Of a stretch of DNA of 64,000 nucleotides, positions 1 through 7,985 are shown piece by piece. The notes under the pieces are model-generated. The model made no database searches and was not told the DNA's origin. It was given only the letters and a program-made list of their open reading frames with translations. How positions within the stretch are numbered: the first letter of the stretch is position 1; every line of letters begins with the position of its first letter. Origin of the DNA: Chloroflexota bacterium (GTDB lineage: Bacteria > Chloroflexota > Anaerolineae > Anaerolineales > Villigracilaceae); the NCBI GenBank assembly GCA_016234555.1, contig JACRBJ010000044.1, positions 1 through 64,000 of the forward strand, read 5' to 3'. The translations under genes were made by a program, and so were the position numbers.

Positions 1-139
1 AACGGTCAATTCTGTGATCAAACGCAAGTTTGGTGATACCATCCGTTCTCGAAAGACACAACTTCAGAACCGCGAGCCGATTATCAAGGCCTTGGTCTAC
101 AACATTCATCGCTAGTTCACATTATCTTTGCAACAGAGC
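1..139 (+). mobile_element. Right end of an IS (DDE transposase type), cut by window edge
   Basis: The first 115 bases encode the C-terminus of a transposase. They are followed by a terminal-inverted-repeat-like end, CTTTGCAACAGAGC, at 126-139. I place the IS boundary at about 139 because the reading frame of the neighbouring truncated acyltransferase-like gene becomes meaningful from there. The left end and most of the transposase lie outside the window. The family was not determined; the C-terminus resembles IS5/IS4-type DDE transposases. Confidence 0.6.
2..115 (+). CDS. Transposase, C-terminal fragment (DDE type)
   Basis: The frame beginning at base 2 stays open to a TAG at 113-115. It reads as a basic transposase tail containing SVIKRKFG, RSRKTQ and a terminal ALVYNIHR. 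This pattern is common at the ends of DDE transposases of the IS5/IS4 type, where the N-x-x-R end follows the last catalytic helix. Only 37 residues are visible because the gene starts before the window, so the DDE triad cannot be inspected. Whether the element is intact cannot be judged here. Confidence 0.6.
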   Translation, partial: TVNSVIKRKFGDTIRSRKTQLQNREPIIKALVYNIHR

Positions 140-140
140 A

Positions 141-569
141 TATTTGCAAAAATATTCGTATTACAACCCGCAGTTCACCTTTGACTTTTTGAAGCTCGCC
201 CGCGATGCGGAGACCCTGCACATGTACGGACTTAAGAAGGATGGGCTGTTGAATGCCATCATGGGATTCTTCGTCCGCAACGGCGCGATGACTCAACCAT
301 TATTCGGGTATGATACATCGCTTCCACTGGCGGAAGGTTTGTATCGCCTGCTGACTCTGGTTACCTTGCAGGAAGGCGTGAAGCGCGGACTGCTTGTCCA
401 TGCCAGCGGCGGAGTGGGCAAGTTCAAGAAGGTGCGCGGCGGAGAGTCGGTGACGGAGTACAACGCGGTGTTCACGAAGCATCTATCCCTTCGCAGGCAA
501 TCGCCATGGAAGTTGATCGGCTTGGTGTCGAAGGCGGCGATACCGTATTTTAGGAAGATGGATTTTTAG
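141..569 (+). pseudogene. Acyltransferase (GNAT/FemAB-like) gene truncated by the IS
   Basis: From 141 the frame encodes about 142 residues that look like the C-terminal half of a GNAT/FemAB-like acyltransferase: a YNPQFTFDF start, HASGGVGKFKKVRG and TEYNAVFTKHL. The N-terminal half is missing and the IS end abuts it directly. A nominal ATG at 30 lies inside the IS sequence and gives a chimeric N-terminus, so I do not accept it as a native start. The following genes encode a KAS III-like and an ATP-grasp enzyme, so this was probably the first enzyme of a small acyl-modification operon. The assignment rests on motif memory, not a search. Confidence 0.5.
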
Positions 570-570
570 A

Positions 571-627
571 CGATGGACGATAGACCGTGGACGGTGGACG
601 ATAGACCGTTGTCCACCGTCCACGGTC
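571..627. repeat. Heptanucleotide repeat forming a 17-bp-arm hairpin
   Basis: Degenerate 7-nt units (variants of CGATGGA and CGGTGGA) run from 571. The arms 583-599 and 611-627 are perfect reverse complements of 17 nt around an 11-nt loop. The element lies between the truncated acyltransferase-like gene and the KAS III gene, ending about 10 nt before the latter's ribosome binding site. It could act as a weak terminator or mRNA stabiliser, or simply be a dispersed repeat. The same unit recurs inside aroA near 33854. Confidence 0.75.
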
Positions 628-645
628 GAATTCACAGGAGAAAAC

Positions 646-1641
646 ATGCAGGTTGACATCCCTCTCAAAATCATTGGTCTTGGAAGATATTTACCGAAGC
701 GCGTCGTATCGAACGCCGAGGTCGAAGCCATGTGCGGGCTTTCGGCTGGATGGGTCGAGCGACGAAACGGTGTGCGCGAGCGACGCTGGGTGACGGATGA
801 AACATCGTCGTTCATGTCGGCGGAGGCAGCGCGGGAAGCTTTGGACGAAGCCAAACTCAAGCCGAGTCAACTTGACCTGATCATCAACGCCTCTGGCACG
901 GGCGAGCAAGCCATCCCCGATACAGGGTCGCTGATTCAGCGTCAGTTGGGACTGGGCAAATCGGGCATTCCCGCCATGACCGTCCACACCACCTGCCTGA
1001 GTTTTGTGGCTGGCATGGACGTGGCGTCCAATTTCATCCACAGCGGACGATACAAAAACATTCTGATTTGCAGCGCGGACGTGGCTTCGTGCGGAATCAA
1101 CCCGAAGGAGCATGAGTCCGCCACGCTGGTTGGGGATGCGGCTGCGGCGGTTGTGGTCACCAAGCCCGAAGCGGTCGACAAATCCATGATTCATCGCGCG
1201 CACTTCAAGACCTTTGGCGACGGCGCATACCTGACCACCATCATGGGCGGCGGCTCGCGCTTTCATCCGCGCTTTCCGAATCACAAGCCCGAAGACGACC
1301 TATTCCACATGGACGGTCCCGCCGTGCTGAGAATGGTGCGCGGCATTGCCCATGAATTTTTGGATGAGTTGTACCCTGGGCTCTCAAAGAGCAGCCTCGA
1401 CATCGATGTTATCGTGCCGCACCAGGCGAGCAAGGTCGGCTTGATGATGCTCGAACGCTTCGGATGGGAGTCATCGAAGATCATGTCCACGCTGGAGACG
1501 TTGGGCAACTGCGTCGCGGCGTCGATCCCCGTCACGTTGTATCAATCCGTTCGGGATGGAAAGATTGAACGCGGGAACAAGGTTCTGCTGGTGGGCACGG
1601 GGGCGGGGTTGTCCATTGGCGGGTTGGTGTTGACCTATTAA
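646..1641 (+). CDS. 3-oxoacyl-ACP synthase III family protein (KAS III-like)
   Basis: This 331-residue thiolase-fold condensing enzyme has the KAS III triad in the expected places: Cys117 in VHTTCLSF, His259 in VPHQAS and Asn288 in TLGNCVA. KAS III enzymes use an acyl-CoA primer and malonyl-ACP (FabH), and relatives make special acyl chains or esters. The start ATG has a good AGGAG at 6-9 nt. The next gene overlaps its stop codon and encodes an ATP-grasp ligase, so the pair probably works on a dedicated acylated product rather than housekeeping fatty acid synthesis. The substrate cannot be read from sequence. Confidence 0.85.
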   Translation: MQVDIPLKIIGLGRYLPKRVVSNAEVEAMCGLSAGWVERRNGVRERRWVTDETSSFMSAEAAREALDEAKLKPSQLDLIINASGTGEQAIPDTGSLIQRQLGLGKSGIPAMTVHTTCLSFVAGMDVASNFIHSGRYKNILICSADVASCGINPKEHESATLVGDAAAAVVVTKPEAVDKSMIHRAHFKTFGDGAYLTTIMGGGSRFHPRFPNHKPEDDLFHMDGPAVLRMVRGIAHEFLDELYPGLSKSSLDIDVIVPHQASKVGLMMLERFGWESSKIMSTLETLGNCVAASIPVTLYQSVRDGKIERGNKVLLVGTGAGLSIGGLVLTY

Positions 1642-2773
1642 CATCCTCATCACCGGCGGGCGCGCGCCCGTTGCGCTTGAGCTTGCCCGCGCCTTTCATC
1701 GCGCGGGACACACCGTCTTCATGGCGGAGAGTTTGCGCGGACATTTGAGTCAGCCGTCGGCGGCGATCAAGGCTAATTTTGTCGTCCCAGCCCCGAGGCA
1801 GGAGACGGGGGCGTTCCTCGAAGCGTTGACAAGAATCGTCGAGCAGAATCAAATCGATTTGCTCATCCCAACCTGTGAGGAAGTCTTCCACATCGCAAAG
1901 GGTTTGGACAATCTCCCGTGCCGTGTCTTCACCAAGCCGCTCGACAAACTGGATTCATTTCACAACAAGTGGAAGTTTGCCCACGCGGCGGTGGCATGCG
2001 GACTGCGCGTGCCTGCGACGATGCTGATTCGAAATCGGGATGAATTGCTGGATGCGTTTGCGCGCTGGCGTGGACTCGTCCTCAAGCCTGTCTACTCGCG
2101 CTTCGCTTCGCGGACCTTGATCCTGCCACAGCTTCGAGAGGTCTTGTCCACGCTGACGTTTGACGCGCCGTGGGTGGCGCAGGAGTTCATCGCGGGGCGA
2201 CAGTTTTGCACATACTCCGTCTGCCAAAGCGGACGAATCACCGCGCATGCAACCTACCCGACGATCTTCACAGCGGGGCAGGGCGCGACGATTGCATTTC
2301 AACACATGGAGCATTCCGCGATTTTCAATTGGGTGCGCACCTTCGTGGAACGCAACAACGTGACGGGGCAGATGTCTTTCGATTTTATCCAGTCGGAAGA
2401 TGGGCAGGTGTATGCGCTGGAATGTAATCCGCGTGCGACGAGCGGCGTACATCTACTGGCGTCGCATCCGCAGTTTGCCGAGTCGTTTTTCGATGCTTCG
2501 ACTCGAACTGTCACCCCGCTTGAAAATAATTCACAGATGCTCGCATCCGCCATGCTTGCCTATGCCCTGCCTGCCGCATTACGAAAAAACGAACTGCGGT
2601 CATGGGCGAAAACCTTCCTCACCAGCGACGATGTGATTTGGGACGCTAAAGACCCGTTGCCGTTTTTACTCCAATTCCGCAGCCTGCTCTTTTACCTGAA
2701 ACTCGCGCGCCAAAAGGGAATCAGTCCGCTGGAGGCTTCGACCTATGACATCGAGTGGAATGGGGAAAGGTAA
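1637..2773 (+). CDS. ATP-grasp domain protein, probable non-canonical ATT start
   Basis: ATP-grasp enzymes join a carboxylate to an amine or thiol through an acyl-phosphate. The protein shows an N-terminal nucleotide-fold segment (ILITGGRAP), a central lysine strand (LVLKPVYSRF), the EFIAG segment and the metal-binding ECNPR near the C-terminus. The first ATG, at 1721, would remove the well-conserved N-terminal strand encoded from 1640. Upstream in frame there is only an ATT at 1637 after a TGA at 1631, so the likely start is ATT overlapping the KAS III stop (ATTAA). A translational frameshift or sequence error is the alternative. It is translationally coupled to the KAS III-like gene; its substrate is unknown. 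Confidence 0.75.
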   Translation: MNILITGGRAPVALELARAFHRAGHTVFMAESLRGHLSQPSAAIKANFVVPAPRQETGAFLEALTRIVEQNQIDLLIPTCEEVFHIAKGLDNLPCRVFTKPLDKLDSFHNKWKFAHAAVACGLRVPATMLIRNRDELLDAFARWRGLVLKPVYSRFASRTLILPQLREVLSTLTFDAPWVAQEFIAGRQFCTYSVCQSGRITAHATYPTIFTAGQGATIAFQHMEHSAIFNWVRTFVERNNVTGQMSFDFIQSEDGQVYALECNPRATSGVHLLASHPQFAESFFDASTRTVTPLENNSQMLASAMLAYALPAALRKNELRSWAKTFLTSDDVIWDAKDPLPFLLQFRSLLFYLKLARQKGISPLEASTYDIEWNGER

Positions 2774-2868
2774 TTGCTTGTTGTTTGGGGAGGGGGAACC
2801 GAAAACTCCGATGGGCGCAAAAGCACTAACTTACTGTAAAATGTAGGTAGAGTAAGGTAGTTTCTCGC

Positions 2869-3387
2869 ATGCCCCATTTTTATAACTACAAAAACACTAA
2901 TGATTTTGGGAAAGTTGCTGTAATTCCTAAGGGTATTAGGCGCATCAGAATTGGAGAATACAGCATTCTTCCATACTTTACTATGAGTAAGGTGTGTTTT
3001 ACATTACACATAGAGCGATTGCCAGAACAAGAAGGGGTCATCAAAAATAATAGAAATGTATACTTACAACTAGGTGATGGGTCTTATAGAACTATAGCAA
3101 CAATCTACAACAAGATTACAGACATTGAAGGAACAGCAGAATATACGGGAGACACCAAATTCTATATTGCGCCTTCTGGATACACAGACAGAAACTCAGA
3201 AAGATTTATTGCTAAGGAAGGATTGCTACTATTTGAGGACAACGTTCTTTCGATAAATCATTATATTTTTGGGATTGCAGGAATACTCATTAGCGCTGTG
3301 TTGTCTTGTATTGTTGGAATTGTTGTTGGCGTGCTGCTCGGCTTTATCCAAATAGAACCATATCTCAAAATGTGGGTAGAACAATAA
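2869..3387 (+). CDS. Hypothetical protein with C-terminal membrane segments
   Basis: This 172-residue protein is not recognised. Residues 1-125 look soluble and beta-rich. A long hydrophobic stretch rich in Ile, Val and Gly, from about residue 133 to 162, forms one or two membrane helices (IAGILISAVL, IVGIVVGVLL). The gene is clearly A+T-richer than its 5' neighbours and marks the start of a probable acquired segment. A short AAGGTAG precedes the ATG. No partner gene is obvious. Confidence 0.5.
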   Translation: MPHFYNYKNTNDFGKVAVIPKGIRRIRIGEYSILPYFTMSKVCFTLHIERLPEQEGVIKNNRNVYLQLGDGSYRTIATIYNKITDIEGTAEYTGDTKFYIAPSGYTDRNSERFIAKEGLLLFEDNVLSINHYIFGIAGILISAVLSCIVGIVVGVLLGFIQIEPYLKMWVEQ

Positions 3388-3564
3388 TATCAACCGAACT
3401 ATATATGTGCATAAGGGAGTCTGCTCCATTTACAAGCATTTATAGCTTCGAGTTTTTCTGCTCTCAAGCATTGTCCATGCCCTCCCACCCGCGGGTAACG
3501 CACACCGTTATATTGATATAGGCATGAGCTGGCAACATCGCTGATAGGAGAGAGGAATAAATAC

Positions 3565-4527
3565 ATGACCGAGTTTGAGATAAAAAGTTCATTAGATTCT
3601 TCAAAGGTTAATCCTAATTTTCTAATTGATCAAAATACTGCAAAGTTTGAGGATGAAACTGGAAAATCTCTGATTTCGAAATATACATATGAGTCCACCT
3701 CCCTGAATATTACTCAGTTTGTGAATAGTGACACTCTCCTGGTAAATGAAACAATAGCTACTCCTATTTTAGTTTTTCAGTACTGTATTGCAGGCGATAT
3801 GAAATTACTTGAGTTGGATGGTACTATTAAGGCTCTGAAAGGCGGAGATTGCTTGATTTCGATTCTTAAAGAACATAATAGAGTCGGTTTCAATAGAAAC
3901 TGTCATAATACGATAGTATCGATACAAATTCCTCTGGAATATGCATTACGGTCCTTTGATGATGGGGTGTTAGAAAAATTGATGCTTCCGCCCCAGATTA
4001 ATAACAGGCCGATTGAATTCTCTCCCTTTCTTCCCAAGGAAAGGATGATCCTTTCAGAAATAGTAAATCCTCCCGTTACAGGAAGTGTAAAAAAACTGTT
4101 TATTGAATCAAAAATGCTTGAGCTAATGGCAATTCGGCTGTCCTATTGCTATGAGAAAACCGTAAGCAATCCAAAATCCAGAACCTTGAGTTTTTGGAAA
4201 GAAGAATTGGAAAGAATTAGGTTTGCTGGTGAATTTGTAGCCGAAAGAATGGATGACCCACCTAGCATATCTCAACTGGCTAGAATTTCAGGAATAAATG
4301 AATTCAAACTGAAATCAGGGTTTAAGGTTGTATTTGGCACTACTATTTATGAATATATAAGAGCGCTTAGGATGGAAAAAGCCTATGCCCTATTGCATAG
4401 CGGTGAAATGAACGTGTCGGAGGTCGCATATTATGTAGGATATAGGAAAGCCGGTTATTTTTCCAAGCTATTCCAGAAATGCTACGGGATAAATCCTGGT
4501 CAGATCAAAAAATACAACATTGAATGA
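3565..4527 (+). CDS. AraC family transcriptional regulator
   Basis: The C-terminal roughly 100 residues carry the two helix-turn-helix units of AraC/XylS regulators: PSISQLARISG and VSEVAYYVGYRKAGYFSKLFQKCYG. The last part, ending in GINPGQIKKY, matches the family signature. The N-terminal 210 residues should sense an effector and resemble the PchR-like arrangement, but no ligand can be named. A strong AGGAGAGAGGA precedes the ATG. The gene is A+T-rich like its neighbours. It probably controls the adjacent DUF3795 gene or a gene lost from this island, but no operator was identified. Confidence 0.85.
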   Translation: MTEFEIKSSLDSSKVNPNFLIDQNTAKFEDETGKSLISKYTYESTSLNITQFVNSDTLLVNETIATPILVFQYCIAGDMKLLELDGTIKALKGGDCLISILKEHNRVGFNRNCHNTIVSIQIPLEYALRSFDDGVLEKLMLPPQINNRPIEFSPFLPKERMILSEIVNPPVTGSVKKLFIESKMLELMAIRLSYCYEKTVSNPKSRTLSFWKEELERIRFAGEFVAERMDDPPSISQLARISGINEFKLKSGFKVVFGTTIYEYIRALRMEKAYALLHSGEMNVSEVAYYVGYRKAGYFSKLFQKCYGINPGQIKKYNIE

Positions 4528-4670
4528 TTCTCAAAATTGCGTGGAAAATCAATCAATTATAAATATCTCATATTAATCCCTTGTGTGGCATTATTTATCC
4601 CTCCTGTGGCTATTTCTCCTTTCGTCTTCTGATACACTTTGTGTGCAAGCAAAGGTTGTCAACATGGACT

Positions 4671-4712
4671 GCAAAATCTCCTGATTTTGCTCGAAAGTCG
4701 GGAGGCTTTCGA
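4671..4712 (+). promoter_or_regulatory. Double hairpin in the leader of the DUF3795 gene
   Basis: Two stem-loops sit back to back. Bases 4671-4690 form perfect 8-bp arms with a TCCT loop, and 4691-4712 form 7-bp arms (TCGAAAG/CTTTCGA) with an 8-nt loop. The end is 54 nt before the DUF3795 start. It may be an mRNA leader element or a member of the GAGTC-type dispersed hairpins also found at 58030. No T-run follows, so it is not a standard terminator. Confidence 0.5.
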
Positions 4713-4766
4713 CTCCGGCACCTGACATGTTTTGCTTCCACACTATACTTTTTGGAAGGAGTAAAT

Positions 4767-5243
4767 ATGAAACAATTCAATTACGATAGTTACTGCGGAA
4801 ACTATTGTGGGGCTTGTGAGATTATTAGTGCCTACAAAAATAATACCCAGAATGAAATCGCACCTCAGTGGGGAGCTTTACCGGAAGAAATAAAATGCTT
4901 TGGCTGCAAAACGGAGACGGTTTACAAAAACTGTAGTATTTGTAAAATCAGAAAATGTGCCATGGAAAGAGGCACTGAGCATTGTGTAGTATGCAAGGAC
5001 TTCCCTTGTGAAATCCTTAAATCTGGAGAATCGCTCGTTGAACAGCTTCCGCATTTGAAGGAAATACCTCTAAACATGCAAACTATAAAAGAAAAGGGTA
5101 CAGAATATTGGCTTACAGAGCAGAAAAGAAAATGGCAATGTCCTAATTGCGGTGAACCCTTTTCTTGGTACCAGGAGAAATGTGGCGGTTGCGGAAGGAA
5201 TCTCAGTCAGGATAAAGATTATCTGAAGATTAAGGTCCCCTAA
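4767..5243 (+). CDS. DUF3795 domain protein, cysteine-rich
   Basis: This 158-residue protein is dominated by cysteine pairs: YCGNYCGAC, CFGC, CSICKIRKC, CVVCKDFPC, and a C-terminal CPNCGEPF with CGGCGR. The order matches DUF3795, presumed to bind zinc or an Fe-S cluster, with an added zinc-ribbon tail. Its molecular role is unknown. I chose the ATG at 4767 because GGAAGGAG lies just upstream and the Cys-rich domain begins immediately after it; the in-frame ATG at 4581 would add an unlikely leader. It follows an AraC regulator in the same A+T-rich segment. Confidence 0.7.
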   Translation: MKQFNYDSYCGNYCGACEIISAYKNNTQNEIAPQWGALPEEIKCFGCKTETVYKNCSICKIRKCAMERGTEHCVVCKDFPCEILKSGESLVEQLPHLKEIPLNMQTIKEKGTEYWLTEQKRKWQCPNCGEPFSWYQEKCGGCGRNLSQDKDYLKIKVP

Positions 5244-5357
5244 GAGATCGTTCCAAATTAGGATTGCTTATTAGGAAAATAGAAATATGCAGAGGTGATT
5301 TGATCAGAATATACACGAATAAAAAATTACAACAAGGTTTTGAACTTGAAAATTCCC

Positions 5358-5404
5358 CTGTCATGAAACCTGCTGATTTGCTTCGCAGGCAGGTTTCATG
5401 ACAG
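5358..5404. repeat. Inverted repeat, 16-bp perfect arms
   Basis: CTGTCATGAAACCTGC at 5358-5373 is repeated as its exact reverse complement at 5389-5404, separated by 15 nt. It stands alone in the gap between the DUF3795 and Imm5-like genes. It shares the AAACCTG/CAGGTTT core with the inverted repeat at 28538-28633. There is no T-run, so a dispersed repeat is more likely than a terminator. Confidence 0.75.
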
Positions 5405-5463
5405 CTTAACGGCTTGCAAGTTAAAATGATGTTGGGCAGAAGGAACGCACAGGAAACCAACGA

Positions 5464-5979
5464 ATGATATTACCAAAGAAGCGCGACCCCAGGTTCATCA
5501 CTGTGCGTCGCGGCGGCACCCTCCAAGACACCGATCATCACCTGCTTGCGATATGGGCAGCCGATTGTGCGCAGCATGTGTTGCACCTATTTGAGGAAAT
5601 ACAACCCAATGACGAGCGTCCGCGTCGAGCCATCGAATCGACGCGCGCTTGGACGCAAGGTGAGATTACGATGTCCCAATCCCGAGCGGCTGGTGGTCAT
5701 GCGATGGCGGCAGCCAGGGATCTGAGCGGAGCAGCGCGCCATGCCGCATATGCTGCTGGTCAGGCGGCGGTGGTCGCTCATGTGGCAGCTCATGAATTGG
5801 GTGCAGCAGCCTACGCGATCAAAGCCGCACGCGAGACAGCGCTTGACGGTCAAGCTGAAGAAGCTGGTCGCCTTGAATGCGCATGGCAACGCGCACAACT
5901 TCCGAGCCAAATCCGTGATCTCGTGCTTGACGATCAGAAGCTGCGCAACGAAATATGTTGGTTTGTATTCGATTGTTGA
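5464..5979 (+). CDS. Putative immunity protein, Imm5-like
   Basis: The 171 residues match the pattern I know for Imm-5-like putative immunity proteins: DPRFITVRRGG near the start, LLAIWAADCAQHVL, RPRRAIESTRAWTQGEI, an Ala-rich helical core (AAVVAHVAAHELGAAAYAIKAA) and a short NEICWFVF end. Such proteins are thought to neutralise a cognate toxin of a polymorphic toxin or contact-dependent system. No toxin gene is visible in the window, so this is an orphan, or the family has another role. Start choice is uncertain; AGGAAACC lies 5-12 nt upstream. Confidence 0.6.
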   Translation: MILPKKRDPRFITVRRGGTLQDTDHHLLAIWAADCAQHVLHLFEEIQPNDERPRRAIESTRAWTQGEITMSQSRAAGGHAMAAARDLSGAARHAAYAAGQAAVVAHVAAHELGAAAYAIKAARETALDGQAEEAGRLECAWQRAQLPSQIRDLVLDDQKLRNEICWFVFDC

Positions 5980-6132
5980 TCATCTCATTCAGATCACTGC
6001 TTGCTGCCCATCAAAGCGCGTACTGGATACTGGGGATTCTGGCCCACGCTTTGCGTCAGGCATTTCGCAAATGTCAAACCGTTGGGCGGTTGGACTCAAT
6101 GACTGGCGAACAAGACACATACAGGAAGAAAA

Positions 6133-6618
6133 ATGAAAGTGGATTCAGCGCATAAAAGTAATTGGGAGATTGCAGAAGTCGTTTTTGGGGTTCCATTTCT
6201 TGTGAGCATCGCCTTGCACTTCATCGTCCCATTTTCATTGCCACAAGGGATTCTTCGGCAGGTCCTTATCCCCGGTGGAATTGTTCTACTTATCATCGGC
6301 ATCGGTTTGATCGTCCTGGCTCGTCGTGAGCTTGCTCATTTCCGTCAGCCCACCGACCCGGGTCATCCGACAAGCAAGGTTGTTAAAACAGGCGTGTTCT
6401 CCGTCTCCAGAAATCCGCTCTACCTCGCGAGTGTTATCGTTTTTCTGGGTATCGCCCTGACGCTAAACATACTTTGGGCTTTGGTGACGCTTCTGGCTTC
6501 GATTGTCCTCTGTCATTACGTTCTGATAATTCCCGAGGAGAAATACCTGGCAGCCAGGTTCGGCAAAGAATATGAAGAATACACCACTGCTGTTCATAGA
6601 TGGCTTGGCCGTAAATAA
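6133..6618 (+). CDS. Isoprenylcysteine carboxyl methyltransferase-like membrane protein
   Basis: This 161-residue integral membrane protein has about four hydrophobic helices. Its C-terminal signature is that of the ICMT/PEMT methyltransferase fold: KTGVFSVSRNPLYLASV, then PEEKYLAARFGKEYEEY. In this fold the SRNP loop and the EE/RFG segment bind S-adenosylmethionine and the substrate head group. Bacterial members methylate unknown lipids or small molecules, so the substrate is open. GGAAGAAAA lies directly before the ATG. Confidence 0.8.
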   Translation: MKVDSAHKSNWEIAEVVFGVPFLVSIALHFIVPFSLPQGILRQVLIPGGIVLLIIGIGLIVLARRELAHFRQPTDPGHPTSKVVKTGVFSVSRNPLYLASVIVFLGIALTLNILWALVTLLASIVLCHYVLIIPEEKYLAARFGKEYEEYTTAVHRWLGRK

Positions 6619-6656
6619 CCGTCAAGGCATCAAGTTATGTCAAAAGAAAAGCCTTT

Positions 6657-6734
6657 ATGATACTCATCATAATTCTCACAGCAGTTGTTGCCGTTGTTGT
6701 CGCAATAGCCTTATATGACCACTTCCGCAAATAA
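6657..6734 (+). CDS. Possible small membrane protein (25 aa)
   Basis: A short frame, MILIIILTAVVAVVVAIALYDHFRK, forms a single hydrophobic helix with a charged, basic C-terminus, a layout typical of small single-pass proteins. It starts 39 nt after the ICMT-like stop. The ribosome binding site is weak (AAAAGAAAAG), so expression is uncertain. It could be a chance open frame. Confidence 0.3.
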   Translation: MILIIILTAVVAVVVAIALYDHFRK

Positions 6735-6893
6735 GTACGGTACGGGCTGGGCGCAGTTTTCTTGATCTGTCCGTTTGGATTCGAGCCGCTTCGCGTTCTG
6801 CCCCGGGCATTGTCCACGCCCAGCCATCCACGCCATAATGGTGTTTTGCAAACGCAAAGTCATTGAGTATATTATTATTGGCAACAGGTCAAA

Positions 6894-7394
6894 ATGAAAC
6901 AGACCCATCAAAAACCGCCGTTCGTGATTCTTGTTCTGCTCGTCCTTATTGGAACGGGGGCATTTGCGCTTGCATTTTGGCTTGTCGACCATCGTCAGGC
7001 GATGCCCAATTCGGATGTCGTTCTCGTAGTATCCATTGGAATTTTCCTTGTCTCGTCTATTGCGGCGTTGATAGTGTTTTTGCGGTGGCGGGATGGCAGG
7101 CGTACGATAAGCGTAAAGCCTACTCCGTCAACGATGCCCTACCGACCAGATCTGGAAGGGACCGTTTATGGGATGGCGTCAGGAAGCCAATATCAGGTAA
7201 TCAAATCATTCGTTGACTTTTATGGGAATACATTCGAGCAGGGTGAGGTCCTTCGGTTCAAGGAACGCCATTTTGTCCCCTATCATGGCGGGCATACGAT
7301 TGTCTTCGATGAGCGGTCACTATACTTGCAGGAGGATGAGAGCAAGGAAATTTTGGAGAATTTTTCGGGATATATTGTAAAAATCGTGCAATGA
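6894..7394 (+). CDS. Membrane protein with DUF3601-like C-terminal domain
   Basis: The 166-residue protein has two N-terminal membrane helices (about residues 9-31 and 42-64) and a cytoplasmic tail. From about residue 98 the tail reads YQVIKSFVDFYGNTFEQGE and FVPYHGGHTIVF, which resembles DUF3601. The function of that domain is unknown. The start ATG follows AGGTCAAA. Its TGA overlaps the ATG of the next gene (ATGA at 7391), so the two may be co-translated. Confidence 0.5.
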   Translation: MKQTHQKPPFVILVLLVLIGTGAFALAFWLVDHRQAMPNSDVVLVVSIGIFLVSSIAALIVFLRWRDGRRTISVKPTPSTMPYRPDLEGTVYGMASGSQYQVIKSFVDFYGNTFEQGEVLRFKERHFVPYHGGHTIVFDERSLYLQEDESKEILENFSGYIVKIVQ

Positions 7395-7966
7395 TTATGG
7401 ACATTAGCAAAAGTTCATCTTTGCGCCCAAACACTGCCCACACCCTGTATTTGCGACGAACTCACCTCATGACTGACCAAAAGATTTCCATTTCCCTCAA
7501 ACGATTTCTGCTTATAGAAGAATGCCCGGCAGACTGGAAGACTCTGGATTTGTATCTCTTTCGAGATGAGGAAGTGGTCTTCTATGTCGGGCAGTCCCAA
7601 CTGGCATTTGCGCGGGTCTGGGAGCATTTGTTGAGTGGATTCCATGGTCACTCGATCATGGGACGCTTTGTGTGGTGCAACTGGCCCCGCTCCATGCGGT
7701 TCACCATCGAGTTGATGAGTTCGAAGTCCGAACAATTTGCCGCTGTCAACAATGACCTGAATGCTGCCGAGCGTTCGTTGATCGAACAGTGGTTGCCTTG
7801 TTTCAATATCTCGCTGAACGCCCAGCCGACGCCGCTGCCATCTTCCTACCTGCCGCCGAACGCCAAATTTCGATGCAGTCGCAGTCTCAACAAGCTGATT
7901 CATGAAGCCGAACGCGCAGTGAAGGCGGAGGATAATCAGCTTTGGGTACAGGAACTGGACGGATGA
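7391..7966 (+). CDS. GIY-YIG-like nuclease-fold protein
   Basis: Up to 191 residues. After residue 50 the sequence reads LDLYLFRDEE, VVFYVGQSQ and ARVWEHL, and later AERSLIEQWLPCFN. The spaced Y-L/YVG pair, the Arg, the Glu and the terminal Asn match the GIY-YIG nuclease layout. Members cut or repair DNA, but standalone proteins of this type are often uncharacterised. The ATG at 7391 overlaps the previous stop; the ATG at 7469 (MTDQKIS) is an alternative start that loses only a poorly conserved leader. A damaged copy of its last 39 codons lies at 11285-11404. Confidence 0.5.
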   Translation: MIMDISKSSSLRPNTAHTLYLRRTHLMTDQKISISLKRFLLIEECPADWKTLDLYLFRDEEVVFYVGQSQLAFARVWEHLLSGFHGHSIMGRFVWCNWPRSMRFTIELMSSKSEQFAAVNNDLNAAERSLIEQWLPCFNISLNAQPTPLPSSYLPPNAKFRCSRSLNKLIHEAERAVKAEDNQLWVQELDG

Positions 7967-7985
7967 ACTTCCAAAGACACAGGCG

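Noticed and set aside
3465..3520. Similarity between the gaps near 3470 and 6807 (GCATTGTCCA followed by C-rich sequence)
   Set aside because: Only about 10-12 matching bases, too short to call a repeat.
4581..4766. Longer start for the DUF3795 gene
   Set aside because: The extra residues are not conserved-looking, the region contains the two hairpins and a good ribosome binding site precedes 4767.
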